A model generated the notes under the pieces. The model ran no database searches. It saw nothing but the letters and a program-made list of their open reading frames with translations, and was not told the origin of the DNA. Made by a program: the position numbers and the translations under genes. Below, piece after piece: positions 35,531-44,471 of a stretch of 64,000 nucleotides of DNA. How positions within the stretch are numbered: the stretch's first letter is position 1; every line of letters begins with the position of its first letter. This DNA is from Tellurirhabdus bombi (GTDB lineage: Bacteria; Bacteroidota; Bacteroidia; Cytophagales; Spirosomataceae), in contig NZ_CP090557.1 of NCBI RefSeq assembly GCF_021484805.1, positions 918,501-982,500 on the forward strand, read 5' to 3'.

Positions 35531-37306
35531 TCAATGAACAGGAAGGCCAGCCTTTTGCTGGTAGTCAGCTACTGGCTTCGGGTCACTAATCGCTGTTTTA
35601 AGATCTTTCAGGTACAGTTGTAACGATGTCTGTCCGTTGTAATTGTTTAGCTCAATCTGGTAACAAATTGAAAACGGCTGATCCCGATTAAGGAACAACG
35701 CGTGATGGGCCATATTAAATCCAATAGCCGTAAAAGTCTGGGACGAAGAATGGTGGCGCACATTCAGTTTCAGGTGTTTCTCCTTCATAATGTACGGACT
35801 ACCGACCAGATAAACCTCATCCGTTGAGAATACCGGCGTTAGATTGTTTGGCCCGAAAGGAGCCATCTGCTTCAGGATTTTGTAGAATTTCAGGTCGATC
35901 GCGCTGAAATCCAGCGGCAAGTCAATTTCGACCATTGGAATCAGTTGCTCTTCCCGAATGCGTCGGCTCACAACTTCTTCAAATCGCTGTTGAAACAAAG
36001 GCACGTTTTCAATCTTCAGCGTTAGGCCCGCCGCAAACGTATGGCCCCCAAATTGTTCCAGCAGATCAGCGCACTCTTCAATGGCTTCGTAAACATCGAA
36101 ACCAGGCACCGACCGCGCCGAACCGGAAGCCTTGTTGTGTGACTCCGTCAAGATGATGGTGGGCCGGTGAAAGCGCTCAATGCAACGCGAAGCCACAATG
36201 CCAATGACCCCTTTGTGCCAGGTCTTATTGAATAATACCGTGCTCTTTGCATTCGCCAGCAGCTCATTAGCCTGGATCATCGCCAGTGCTTCTTCCGTGA
36301 TGTTGGAATCGTACTGACGGCGGCTATTGTTGTGCTCGTTTATTTCAAAAGCAAAATCGGTGGCCTGTTCGTCTGTTTCGGCTAGCAGCAACTGGACAGC
36401 GGCTTTTGCGTGCTTGATGCGTCCGGCAGCGTTGATGCGCGGACCAATTCCAAACACGACATTCATAATTTCCAGTTCGTCTTTAATACCCGCGATCTGA
36501 ACCAAAGCCCGCAGACCAGCGCAAGGCGATGCGTTAAGCCGCTTCAGGCCGTAATAAGCCAGCACGCGGTTTTCGCCGGTTATTGGCACAATATCGGATG
36601 CAATGCTAACCACTACTAAATCCAGATACGCAAAAAGCCGCTCCAGCGGAATACTTTTGAACAGGCAATAGGCTTGCAGGAGCTTAAAGCCAACGCCGCA
36701 ACCCGTTAACTCTTTGTAAGGGTATTGGCAATCTTCCCGTTTAGGATCCAGAACAGCGCAGGCTTTGGGCAGTTCTGCACCGGGGCGGTGGTGATCGCAA
36801 ATAATGAAATCAATTCCTTTGGCCCACGCTTCGTCTACCTTGTCTACTGATTTAATCCCACAGTCAAGGCTGACAATCAGCGAGAAACCATTTTCAGCGG
36901 CCCATTCAATTCCTTGAGAGGAAATGCCATAGCCTTCTTTATAACGATCGGGAATGTAATAATCCAGATTCTTGTAGATCGTTTTCAGGAAGCCGTAAAA
37001 CAGGGTAACCGATGTGGTTCCGTCTACATCATAGTCGCCGTAAACCAGAATTTTTTCGTTCCGGACAATGGCCATTTGCAAGCGTTCAACGGCTTTTTCC
37101 ATATCCTGCATCAGGAATGGATCGTGCAGATGGGCCAGTTCGGGCCGAAAAAAAGTCTTTGCTTCGTCGAAATTATAAACGCCCCGCTGGACCAGTAAGG
37201 TGGCCAGAAAAGGGTTAATATTTAGCTGACGCGTCAGGTCTTCAACAGCCCCTAGCTCCTCAATCGTCGTCGGTAATGGTCGGTGAATCCAGCGCTTCTC
37301 AGTCAT
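35531..37306 (-). CDS. recJ: Single-stranded-DNA-specific exonuclease RecJ
   Basis: 5'-3' exonuclease for RecFOR repair and mismatch repair. 591 residues with the DHH phosphoesterase motifs: [19 protein letters not shown] (I), [12 protein letters not shown] (II), ICDHHRPG (III), [13 protein letters not shown] and the DHHA1 region with [13 protein letters not shown] and GGHTFAAGL, plus a C-terminal OB fold. Length fits RecJ. The start at 37306 gives a normal N-terminus. It lies 53 nt after the T9SS-type gene and precedes lptB. Confidence 0.94.
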   Translation of the reverse strand: MTEKRWIHRPLPTTIEELGAVEDLTRQLNINPFLATLLVQRGVYNFDEAKTFFRPELAHLHDPFLMQDMEKAVERLQMAIVRNEKILVYGDYDVDGTTSVTLFYGFLKTIYKNLDYYIPDRYKEGYGISSQGIEWAAENGFSLIVSLDCGIKSVDKVDEAWAKGIDFIICDHHRPGAELPKACAVLDPKREDCQYPYKELTGCGVGFKLLQAYCLFKSIPLERLFAYLDLVVVSIASDIVPITGENRVLAYYGLKRLNASPCAGLRALVQIAGIKDELEIMNVVFGIGPRINAAGRIKHAKAAVQLLLAETDEQATDFAFEINEHNNSRRQYDSNITEEALAMIQANELLANAKSTVLFNKTWHKGVIGIVASRCIERFHRPTIILTESHNKASGSARSVPGFDVYEAIEECADLLEQFGGHTFAAGLTLKIENVPLFQQRFEEVVSRRIREEQLIPMVEIDLPLDFSAIDLKFYKILKQMAPFGPNNLTPVFSTDEVYLVGSPYIMKEKHLKLNVRHHSSSQTFTAIGFNMAHHALFLNRDQPFSICYQIELNNYNGQTSLQLYLKDLKTAISDPKPVADYQQKAGLPVH

Positions 37307-37359
37307 ACTGCAAAATAAACGAAAAACTGAAAAATGACAGAAAGGGAGCGCAATAAAAC

Positions 37360-38475
37360 TCACCTTACCATCACTTTACGGCCAAGTTGCATAAGTCCTT
37401 TTTTGGCCTGTAACACATACAAGCCCGCACGGAGCGGTTGCTTTACGGTCAGCCTGACAACATCATTTGCCTCCGAGTAAGTTTCAATACTAACCGGCAA
37501 TCCGGTCATGGTCGTTAGCGTTAGCGATTCCGCCGGTAAATTTCTTAACCGTAACCGAATTATTGGCCCTTCAACCGGATTTTGCATTATTTCCAGAGAC
37601 GGCACGTCGTTCGCAATCTGCGCTGCTACCATCTTTGACAACTCCGTACGACCGTCTTTGTCCACCTGCTGAAGTCGGTAATAATTAATGCTTAAAGCAG
37701 GTGCCGAGTCGCGGAACGAGTAGGTTTGACGCTGGTCGGTGGTGCCAGCCGCTGCAACCGTACCGATTTTATGGAATACCTCTCCATCCATACTCCGTTC
37801 TACCGCGAAGTAATCAGTGTTTTGTTCCCAGGCCGTTTCCCAATTTAGATCAATCGCATTATCTGTACTTTTAGCACGAATGTAGGTCAGTCGAACCGGC
37901 AAAACCGCCGCGACAACGCCTGTAAAAGCGACTTCGTCCAGGCGCAATACACCGCCGGTAGAAGCGGGTAAACAAGCCGAAATCCGAAACGTAATGGGTC
38001 CCGTCACCTCCGTGTAGCTTGCGCCACTCAGGGGAATAACGGCCTGTTGGTAGCCATCAGTAACCGCCTGCTGGAAAACCACCGCGTTAAAGCCATCCAC
38101 GCTCGAGCGAACGCTGAGCTGCGTGGGGCCACTTGACGACTTGGAAAAGAAAAAGGAGAATTGCTGAAGCGTTACTTTATCACTGGCGTTAATCGTAAAT
38201 TCAGCAAACTCATTGGTATTGTTGCAGGTTGGCGATGTCGACCAATGCTGCAAGTTAATTCCCAATCCGCTTGGGCCGGCGGGTGGTGGAATAGCCAGCG
38301 GAGATGGAACATTTACGCCCACGAAACTCGGATTACCGGGCGTTACCTCTGGTACGGAAGAAGCGCCGGATAGGCTTCCTTCGAAAGACCAACGCACCGA
38401 AAAAGGCGTTTGAGCAACCAGCCGTTGCGTAACGGCCAATATCAGAAACAGAAGACTAGATAGAAGAAATCGCAT
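37360..38475 (-). CDS. Secreted protein with type IX secretion C-terminal domain
   Basis: 371 residues. Signal peptide MRFLLSSLLFLILAVTQRLVA; a beta-sandwich-like N-terminal part; a fibronectin-type module with the common Bacteroidota junction LPVRLTYIRAKSTDNAIDLNWETA and FAVERSMDGEVF; and a C-terminal sorting domain (EIMQNPVEGPIIRLRL, GLYVLQAKKGLMQLGRKVMV). The ending predicts export through the type IX system. No catalytic motif is seen, so it may be an adhesin or surface-structure component. Confidence 0.82.
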   Translation of the reverse strand: MRFLLSSLLFLILAVTQRLVAQTPFSVRWSFEGSLSGASSVPEVTPGNPSFVGVNVPSPLAIPPPAGPSGLGINLQHWSTSPTCNNTNEFAEFTINASDKVTLQQFSFFFSKSSSGPTQLSVRSSVDGFNAVVFQQAVTDGYQQAVIPLSGASYTEVTGPITFRISACLPASTGGVLRLDEVAFTGVVAAVLPVRLTYIRAKSTDNAIDLNWETAWEQNTDYFAVERSMDGEVFHKIGTVAAAGTTDQRQTYSFRDSAPALSINYYRLQQVDKDGRTELSKMVAAQIANDVPSLEIMQNPVEGPIIRLRLRNLPAESLTLTTMTGLPVSIETYSEANDVVRLTVKQPLRAGLYVLQAKKGLMQLGRKVMVR

Positions 38476-38586
38476 AAGCCGTTAATTATGAGAATATTTA
38501 ACAGCTATGACGTTTACGCTTTCTGAAAGTCAACAGTACCGCTTATCTTTTTTTCATAGGTTACTAGCCTCCCAAAATTTAGTCGT

Positions 38587-39429
38587 TTAAGTAAACTGCT
38601 TCGCTTCCTGCCAATACACCTCCATCTCTTCCAGCGTCATGTCTTTCAATTGCTTACCGGCCTGCCGCGCCTGCTCTTCCAGGTACTGAAAACGCTTGAT
38701 GAATTTTTTATTGGTGCGCTCCAAAGCGGTTTCTGGGTTGATATCAATAAATCGGGCGTAGTTAACCAGTGAAAACAGCACATCGCCAAATTCTTTTTCC
38801 GCCCGGTTCTGGTCGATTGCCTCGCCCGTATCGACGTTGAATTCCTGCTTAAATTCCTGCATCTCCTCCTCAACCTTTTCCCATACCTGTTCCTTCTCCT
38901 CCCAGTCGAAACCGGCTCCACGCGCCTTCTCCTGAATGCGCATCGCTTTCACCAGAGCGGGCAGCGAACCCGGCACCCCACCTAAAACCGACTTGTTGCC
39001 TTCTTTTAGTTTGAGCTGCTCCCAGTTTTGTTTCACCTGTTCTTCCGTCTCTGCCTTGGTATCGGCGTAGATATGCGGGTGTCGGCGAATCAGCTTCTCA
39101 CAAATGCCGTTCAGAACGTCGGCAATATCAAACCGCACCGCTGGATCAGTAGCAGGCTCGGAGCCGATCCGGGCGTAGAAAACCAGATGGAGCAAAATAT
39201 CACCCAGTTCTTTCCGAACTTCGGTCAGGTTGCCTTCCAGAATGGCGTCCGAAAGCTCGTAGGTTTCTTCAATGGTTAAATGGCGCAGACTATCCATCGT
39301 CTGTTTCCGATCCCAGGGGCATTGCTCACGCAATTCATCCATAATGGTCAGCAGGCGATCAAAAGCCAGCAGTTGTTCCTGCCGCCGCGCGGGCATCTGC
39401 TCTATCTGTTGTTTCAGGGTCGTATCCAT
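38587..39429 (-). CDS. mazG: Nucleoside triphosphate pyrophosphohydrolase MazG
   Basis: 280 residues with two MazG modules: CPWDRKQTMDSLRHLTIEETYELSDAI (E-x-x-E/D metal sites) and EKEFGDVLFSLVNYARF. It hydrolyses NTPs to NMPs plus pyrophosphate, including abnormal nucleotides. The start at 39429 gives MDTTLKQQIEQMPARRQEQ, a usual opening. The gene is divergent from the XrtN locus. Confidence 0.95.
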   Translation of the reverse strand: MDTTLKQQIEQMPARRQEQLLAFDRLLTIMDELREQCPWDRKQTMDSLRHLTIEETYELSDAILEGNLTEVRKELGDILLHLVFYARIGSEPATDPAVRFDIADVLNGICEKLIRRHPHIYADTKAETEEQVKQNWEQLKLKEGNKSVLGGVPGSLPALVKAMRIQEKARGAGFDWEEKEQVWEKVEEEMQEFKQEFNVDTGEAIDQNRAEKEFGDVLFSLVNYARFIDINPETALERTNKKFIKRFQYLEEQARQAGKQLKDMTLEEMEVYWQEAKQFT

Positions 39430-39445
39430 CCAAAGTGATTTTCTA

Positions 39446-39453
39446 CAAAGTTA
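39446..39453 (-). promoter_or_regulatory. -7 box of mazG
   Basis: TAACTTTG on the minus strand (39453-39446), 16 nt before the mazG ATG. No -33 TTG was found. Confidence 0.35.
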
Positions 39454-39568
39454 CGAAGAGGCAGGAAGCCTTTGCTTCTTCGGAGACCAGAAGTTGTGAT
39501 TATGTTAGTTACCTAAATTTTTTGACTAAAATTTAACGATCGCTTGACAAGGCCATTTATTTTCTGTT

Positions 39569-39587
39569 TACTTTGCAATACAAAGTA
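39569..39587. promoter_or_regulatory. Palindromic site upstream of the DUF1361 gene
   Basis: TACTTTG-CAATA-CAAAGTA, perfect 7-bp arms with a 5-nt spacer, then CTTT. Located 7 nt before the ATG at 39595. A near-identical site occurs at 41787-41805, which suggests a shared regulator. Confidence 0.55.
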
Positions 39588-39594
39588 CTTTATC

Positions 39595-40266
39595 ATGAAT
39601 ACACTTGTAGCTTCCAAACGCTCCGGCGAAGGCTTGCGGTTCCTCCTGCTGCTTTCGGGCATGAGTATGACGATGTTAGTCGCCCGCTGCTTGCTCACCC
39701 AGGATTTCTATTTTAAATTACTAAGCTGGAATCTGTTCCTAGCCTGGATTCCTCTTATGTTAGTTTTGGCCATGCGGCAGGCATCCGAGCGAGGCTGGCT
39801 CCCGGCGGGCGCACTTTGGGCGGGGCTTGCGGGTTGGCTGCTGTTTTTGCCCAACGCGCCGTACATCATCACGGATCTTTTTCACGTCCGGTCTGTGAGC
39901 GAGCAAACGCTGTGGTTTGACACCATGATGATTTTTCTTTTCGCGCTGACAGGCTTGCTGGCTGGTTTATACTCCCAATTACTCGTCCATCGCTTGCTGA
40001 ACGAACGCTTCGGACGCCGCCTGACCTGGCTGGCCATGCTGGCTTGTCTGGTGCTGACAAGTTTCGGGATTTATCTAGGGCGTTATGGCCGGTGGAACAG
40101 CTGGGATTTAGTGACTGATCCGCTCGCGCTAACGACGGCCATTATAACTAGTTTTCGAGATCCTGTTGCCCTGAAGTTGACCCTTTCGTATACCTTTGCG
40201 TTGGTGGTACTTTATGTTGGTTTCGTAGAGTATGTTCAACGCCATACGCATGAATCCCTGGATTGA
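39595..40266 (+). CDS. DUF1361 membrane protein, first gene of the XrtN locus
   Basis: 223 residues with about six membrane segments, e.g. GLRFLLLLSGMSMTMLVARCLL, LFLAWIPLMLVLAMR and WLAMLACLVLTSFGIYLG. Family features are WNLFLAWIP, LPNAPYIITDLFH and GIYLGRYGRWNSWDL, matching DUF1361. Its function is unknown. The ATG at 39595 is used; the longer frame begins with TTG at 39544. A palindrome overlaps its promoter region. The kinase gene begins 17 nt inside its 3' end, so the two are likely coupled. Confidence 0.8.
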   Translation: MNTLVASKRSGEGLRFLLLLSGMSMTMLVARCLLTQDFYFKLLSWNLFLAWIPLMLVLAMRQASERGWLPAGALWAGLAGWLLFLPNAPYIITDLFHVRSVSEQTLWFDTMMIFLFALTGLLAGLYSQLLVHRLLNERFGRRLTWLAMLACLVLTSFGIYLGRYGRWNSWDLVTDPLALTTAIITSFRDPVALKLTLSYTFALVVLYVGFVEYVQRHTHESLD

Positions 40267-40642
40267 TATTCGAAAAAATCTGCGCAGTTTTCGGTTCGCC
40301 TTTGCGGGTATACACGCGCTCTTTCGCTACGAAAACAACGCTAAAATTCATTTATTGGCGGCTTTTGCCGTGGTGTTTATCAGCTTTTGGCTGGATTTAA
40401 CCCGGGCAGAATGGGCAATTATTCTCACCCAGATCGGGTTGGTCTGGATGGCAGAAGCGTTCAATACGGCGGTGGAAAAGCTGGCCGATGTGGCATCGCC
40501 GGACTACCACCCGCAGATTAAAGCAGTAAAAGATATTTCGGCGGGGGCCGTGCTGCTCGTCGTTCTGGTTGCGGTTGTGGTCGGCCTCCTGATTCTGGGA
40601 GAAAAACTTTGGTTCTTAATCACTCATTTGCTTATTCATTAA
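40250..40642 (+). CDS. Small integral-membrane lipid kinase (DgkA/undecaprenol kinase type)
   Basis: 130 residues, three membrane helices. Signature residues: FRFAFAGIHALFRYENNAKIH, WMAEAFNTAVEKLADV (the E-x-x-N-T-x-x-E catalytic stretch) and KDISAGAVLLVV. Members phosphorylate diacylglycerol or undecaprenol. It lies within the XrtN locus and overlaps the DUF1361 gene, so co-expression is likely. Which lipid it uses here is not known. Confidence 0.85.
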   Translation: MNPWIDIRKNLRSFRFAFAGIHALFRYENNAKIHLLAAFAVVFISFWLDLTRAEWAIILTQIGLVWMAEAFNTAVEKLADVASPDYHPQIKAVKDISAGAVLLVVLVAVVVGLLILGEKLWFLITHLLIH

Positions 40643-40655
40643 TTTACGCTTGTTC

Positions 40656-41327
40656 ATGTCGCGCGAACATTTAGAGACGTTAACCGAAATTCGGAGCCTG
40701 ATGGAACGCTCCTCGAAATTTTTTTCGTTGAGTGGTTTATCGGGCGTTTCGGCAGGGATTATTGCGCTAATTGGGGCGGGGGCCGCTTACGTTCGCTTTC
40801 AAAAAGATGATTTGCTAGCGGCTTATAATCAGCCCTCTGTTCTGAGCAGCGATGACCTCTACCAGCATGTAGGCACCATGACCGGTGCAGAACGGTACGA
40901 AGCCGTACAGTTTGTTGTCCTGGATGGTGTGCTGGTGTTAATAGCGGCTTTAGCAGCGGGTATTTTTTTCACGGTCCGAAAGGCCCGGCGGCAAGGCATG
41001 AGCGTCTGGAATCCAACGTCACGGCGGTTGCTCTGGGCAATGGCAGTGCCGCTGGTGGCGGGCGGCATTCTCTGCTTATCGCTGATTCACTACAACCTGA
41101 TTTGGCTGGTCTTTCCGTCAACCCTGATTTTCTACGGGCTGGCCCTGTTCAATGGCAGCAAATACACGGTTCGTGACGTAGAATACCTGGGCTTATCCGA
41201 AATTGCGCTGGGCCTGCTGGCTTTATTTCTGTCTGGGTATACGCTCCTGACGTGGGCAATTGGCTTTGGCCTTTTGCACATCGTTTACGGAACAGTCATG
41301 TATTACAAATACGATAAATCGCTCTAA
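40656..41327 (+). CDS. Five-helix membrane protein upstream of the HTH_34 regulator
   Basis: 223 residues, no family recognised with certainty. Hydrophobic segments at about 25-50, 80-105, 125-145, 150-170 and 185-215 (e.g. SAGIIALIGAGAAYV, LLWAMAVPLVAGGILCLSLI). The conserved SREHLETLTEIRSLMERSSKF opening is soluble. Proteins like this commonly sit beside HTH_34 regulators in Bacteroidota, so it could be a sensor or a target. The ATG at 40656 lies 13 nt after the kinase stop. Confidence 0.65.
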   Translation: MSREHLETLTEIRSLMERSSKFFSLSGLSGVSAGIIALIGAGAAYVRFQKDDLLAAYNQPSVLSSDDLYQHVGTMTGAERYEAVQFVVLDGVLVLIAALAAGIFFTVRKARRQGMSVWNPTSRRLLWAMAVPLVAGGILCLSLIHYNLIWLVFPSTLIFYGLALFNGSKYTVRDVEYLGLSEIALGLLALFLSGYTLLTWAIGFGLLHIVYGTVMYYKYDKSL

Positions 41328-41399
41328 ATCACGGCGCATTTGCGGCACACACCGCAGCAAGTAGCTGCTGGTAAGTCAGTTGCGCGTGAGCAATGATCT

Positions 41400-41699
41400 A
41401 TGCGGGAGTTTTTGATAGGATTTAATAAGGCTTTTGAAAGCAAGGCTCGGCTAGGTATTATGTCGGTGCTGATGGTAAACGATTCCCTGAGTTTTAATAC
41501 GCTCAAAGAATTACTTACCCTCACTGATGGCAACCTGGCTACGCACCTACGCGCGCTGGAAGAGCAAAAATACCTTAATGTTCAGAAGCAATTTGTTGGC
41601 CGTAAGCCGAATACTACATACTCGGCTACGGACGAAGGAAAAAAAGCATTCACCGACCACCTGAATGCACTGGAGGATTTTCTGAAAGGGTCGATCTAG
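41400..41699 (+). CDS. HTH_34 winged-helix transcriptional regulator
   Basis: 99 residues, one winged-helix domain: SKARLGIMSVLMVNDSLSFNTLKELLTLTDGN is helix 1 to the HTH, NLATHLRALEEQKYLNVQKQFVGRKPNTTYSATDEGKKAF the recognition helix and wing. Such proteins act as dimeric DNA-binding repressors. It lies between the two promoters that carry the TACTTTG palindrome and is a good candidate to bind them. The binding link is inference. Confidence 0.82.
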   Translation: MREFLIGFNKAFESKARLGIMSVLMVNDSLSFNTLKELLTLTDGNLATHLRALEEQKYLNVQKQFVGRKPNTTYSATDEGKKAFTDHLNALEDFLKGSI

Positions 41700-41786
41700 T
41701 TAACTGATTTGTTTATGGCTATGCCTACCGGCCTTTACCGGTGCTCTTTGCCCAGAACTATACCTGTCTGTTTTATTTTGCTTATT

Positions 41787-41805
41787 TACTTTGAAAAACA
41801 AAGTA
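41787..41805. promoter_or_regulatory. Palindromic site upstream of the VIT gene
   Basis: TACTTTG-AAAAA-CAAAGTA, perfect 7-bp arms with a 5-nt spacer and a following CTTT, 8 nt before the ATG at 41814. It shares arms, spacer length and flanks with the site at 39569-39587. Confidence 0.55.
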
Positions 41806-41813
41806 CTTTCAAT

Positions 41814-44471
41814 ATGGATAATTTTCTAACTAACCTTACATCCAGTTCGGCATCTACCAGCCCTAAGGGCTCTGTTCCGCCCGCAGCAGGCTTGTTTCAG
41901 TTAACCGACCAGACACCGAGCTGGCTGCGGCCTTTTAAAGAGCCCCTGTTTCGCACTGGTTTTTTCCTGGTCGTAATCATGGCCCTTATCCATGGCGCCT
42001 ATACGTATTACGCCCTCCAAACGGCGTCCTCTTTACACATGGAGATCTTTTTTCTTCACTATGCGGCCGCTGCTTTCTATGGCTTGTCACTGTTGTCCAA
42101 AGGGTATCTGGTTGGTAAACGCAGGCAGGAAGGCCGCCCCCTGCGCCTGTTGTTATGGGTGCTTTTTCTAATGAGCTGCTTTGCTCTGAATCGGGAGATG
42201 CACATTTTTCAGGAGGCGGTTACCTGGTTTTCTATAGCGTTGGTTCTCGCTTCAGCCCTTTTTATTGCTTCCACCTGGATCGATTATTTCTCGGTCCGGG
42301 GTCAGCAAGTGGTTCTCTTTGGCCTTGCCGCCGCCTGGTGGCTTTTTGCTTACCAAGCCATTTATTTGACCACAACTTATATGGTGGGTATTCTGGGTTC
42401 GCTGCTCCTGGGCGTTTCAATTCATGCCTACATTCCGCTTTTCATTACGATCGATCTTTTTTCCTTCTTGCGCAAGGGCTGGCGGGAGAACGAGCACTAC
42501 CGCCCCGCCCTCCTGCTGGGTTCTTTGTTACCGCTGCTTCTAACAGGTTATTTTCTCGTGCGCTGGCATCAGGTCAATACAAAAATCAAGTTTACGCTCA
42601 ATGAGATACAGGCCCGCCGCGATGATGAATTGCCCGCCTGGGCCTTACTGGGTCAGCAACTTCAGCCCGATTGGGTGACCGAACGCCTGCTTAAAACGGG
42701 CAGTTTCTACGATCAGGCAAATCCACGCCTGAGCTGGGACGTATTCAGTAGAGGTCTTGAGGTAAAGCAGCACGATCCATTTGTTATTATCGCTTCCCGC
42801 TTTATTCCGCCCACCACCTTATCAGGTACGGAAACCACTAAGCTGCTTAATATTCTCTACGATGCCCGCCACCAACTGGAAGAGCGGCTGTGGTCGGGGC
42901 AAACCCTGCAAACCAGCAATGTCCTGTCTCAGGTGCGAATTTACCCGGAATACCGACTGGCTTATACCGAAAAAACCATCCAAATCCAGAATAATGAACA
43001 GTCCCAGTGGCGCTCCCCGCAGGAGGCGATCTATACGTTTTATTTGCCCGCCGGATCGGTTGTAACGTCTTTATCCCTGTGGGTAAATGGCCGGGAAGAA
43101 AGGGGCGCGCTGACTACGCAGGCCAAAGCCGACACGGCATATCACACGATTGTTGGCGTAGAGTCAAGACAGGTAGTCCGCGACCCATCGCTGGTGCGCT
43201 GGCAGGAAGGCAACCGCATTACCGTGCGCGTGTTCCCTTGCCCGCCGCGTGGAATGCGCCAGTTTAAGATTGGCATTACCAGTCCGCTGACGTACCAGAG
43301 TGATCGGCTTATCTACGAAAACCCCTTGTTTGATGGGCCAAACGGAACCGATGCTACTGAAACCGTGCGCCTCGATTTTACGCAGCAACCTACTGATTTA
43401 CTACTTCCTAAGTTTCTTCAACCAAGCCTATTTGACGATCAGCCTCGTACTAATCAGTATACCAAACACACGGATTACCAGCCGTACTGGGAAATCAGCA
43501 TGGCGGCCCCTCCGCTTAAGACGGCTGGTTTTACGTTTGCCAACAGCACCTACCAGATTGAGCCAATTCAGTACCAAAACGAAGCTTTTGATCCCAAAGC
43601 GCTCTACCTGGACATAAACGAATCGTGGACGGCTGACGAAATCAAAAAAGTTCTCCAAGGTGCGAACAACCGACCCGTTTGGGTATATGACGAAGGTTTG
43701 CGACTTCTGACCGCTGAGAACCAGGAGGCGCTTATTGAGCAATTGCGTAAACAACGGTTCAGTTTATTTCCTGTCTACCAGATACCGGCTCCCGAAGAAA
43801 GCGTGCTCCTCACGAAAGCCAGTCAGCCAGGACCTCAGTTAGACGATTTAGCCACCAGTTCATTTGCCGATCAGTTGGGTAAATCCGCCGCTGACCGCGC
43901 CCCGCTCCGTACCTTTTGCCTGTCGGCAGAGCCATCTGCACTGGTCAAAACCTTAAGCGAATTGCACGTATTGCGAACCGAATACGGCTCCGTCAATCAG
44001 TTGGTTGACCAATTGAAAATTAAGCGTTTCAGCCCGAACAGAAATACGGATAACACAATCTATCTGGAAAAATCAGGCGTTTTGATTCGCCGAAAAACTG
44101 CTTCTGCTGCATCTTCCCAACAGGCTTCCGTTGCCCCCGATCATTTGCTTCGGCTGTTTGCCTACAATCATCTTTTGCACCAGATTGGTCGCCAGTACTT
44201 TAACCGCTCTTTTCTCACGCCTCCCCTGATTGCAGAAGCGCAGCAAGCCAACGTAGTCTCGCCGCTGTCCAGTTTAGTGGTGTTGGAAACCCAGAAAGAC
44301 TACGACCGCTTTGGCATCAAACGCCAGCCGGACGGGCTGGGCAACGCAACCCTGAAAAACGAAGGTGCCGTGCCCGAACCGCACGAATGGGCCCTGCTGG
44401 TGGTGGCCGCACTTTGGGTTCTTTACACCATCCGACAAAAAGCCGCCCGCCGCACCCATGCCAGCAACTGA
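41814..44471 (+). CDS. XrtN system VIT-domain protein with VPEP sorting signal
   Basis: 885 residues. The N-terminal third holds multiple membrane segments (e.g. FFLVVIMALIHGAYTYYAL, VVLFGLAAAWWLFAYQAIYL); a VIT domain lies at about residues 370-490 (VRIYPEYRLAYTEKTIQIQ, YTFYLPAGSVVTSLSLWVNG, VRVFPCPPRGMRQFKIGI). The tail is VPEP (Pro-Glu-Pro at 854-856) followed by a hydrophobic stretch and RQKAARR, the layout of an exosortase-sorted protein. I recall this family as the dedicated substrate of exosortase N. The start at 41814 lies just after the palindrome. Confidence 0.88.
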   Translation: MDNFLTNLTSSSASTSPKGSVPPAAGLFQLTDQTPSWLRPFKEPLFRTGFFLVVIMALIHGAYTYYALQTASSLHMEIFFLHYAAAAFYGLSLLSKGYLVGKRRQEGRPLRLLLWVLFLMSCFALNREMHIFQEAVTWFSIALVLASALFIASTWIDYFSVRGQQVVLFGLAAAWWLFAYQAIYLTTTYMVGILGSLLLGVSIHAYIPLFITIDLFSFLRKGWRENEHYRPALLLGSLLPLLLTGYFLVRWHQVNTKIKFTLNEIQARRDDELPAWALLGQQLQPDWVTERLLKTGSFYDQANPRLSWDVFSRGLEVKQHDPFVIIASRFIPPTTLSGTETTKLLNILYDARHQLEERLWSGQTLQTSNVLSQVRIYPEYRLAYTEKTIQIQNNEQSQWRSPQEAIYTFYLPAGSVVTSLSLWVNGREERGALTTQAKADTAYHTIVGVESRQVVRDPSLVRWQEGNRITVRVFPCPPRGMRQFKIGITSPLTYQSDRLIYENPLFDGPNGTDATETVRLDFTQQPTDLLLPKFLQPSLFDDQPRTNQYTKHTDYQPYWEISMAAPPLKTAGFTFANSTYQIEPIQYQNEAFDPKALYLDINESWTADEIKKVLQGANNRPVWVYDEGLRLLTAENQEALIEQLRKQRFSLFPVYQIPAPEESVLLTKASQPGPQLDDLATSSFADQLGKSAADRAPLRTFCLSAEPSALVKTLSELHVLRTEYGSVNQLVDQLKIKRFSPNRNTDNTIYLEKSGVLIRRKTASAASSQQASVAPDHLLRLFAYNHLLHQIGRQYFNRSFLTPPLIAEAQQANVVSPLSSLVVLETQKDYDRFGIKRQPDGLGNATLKNEGAVPEPHEWALLVVAALWVLYTIRQKAARRTHASN

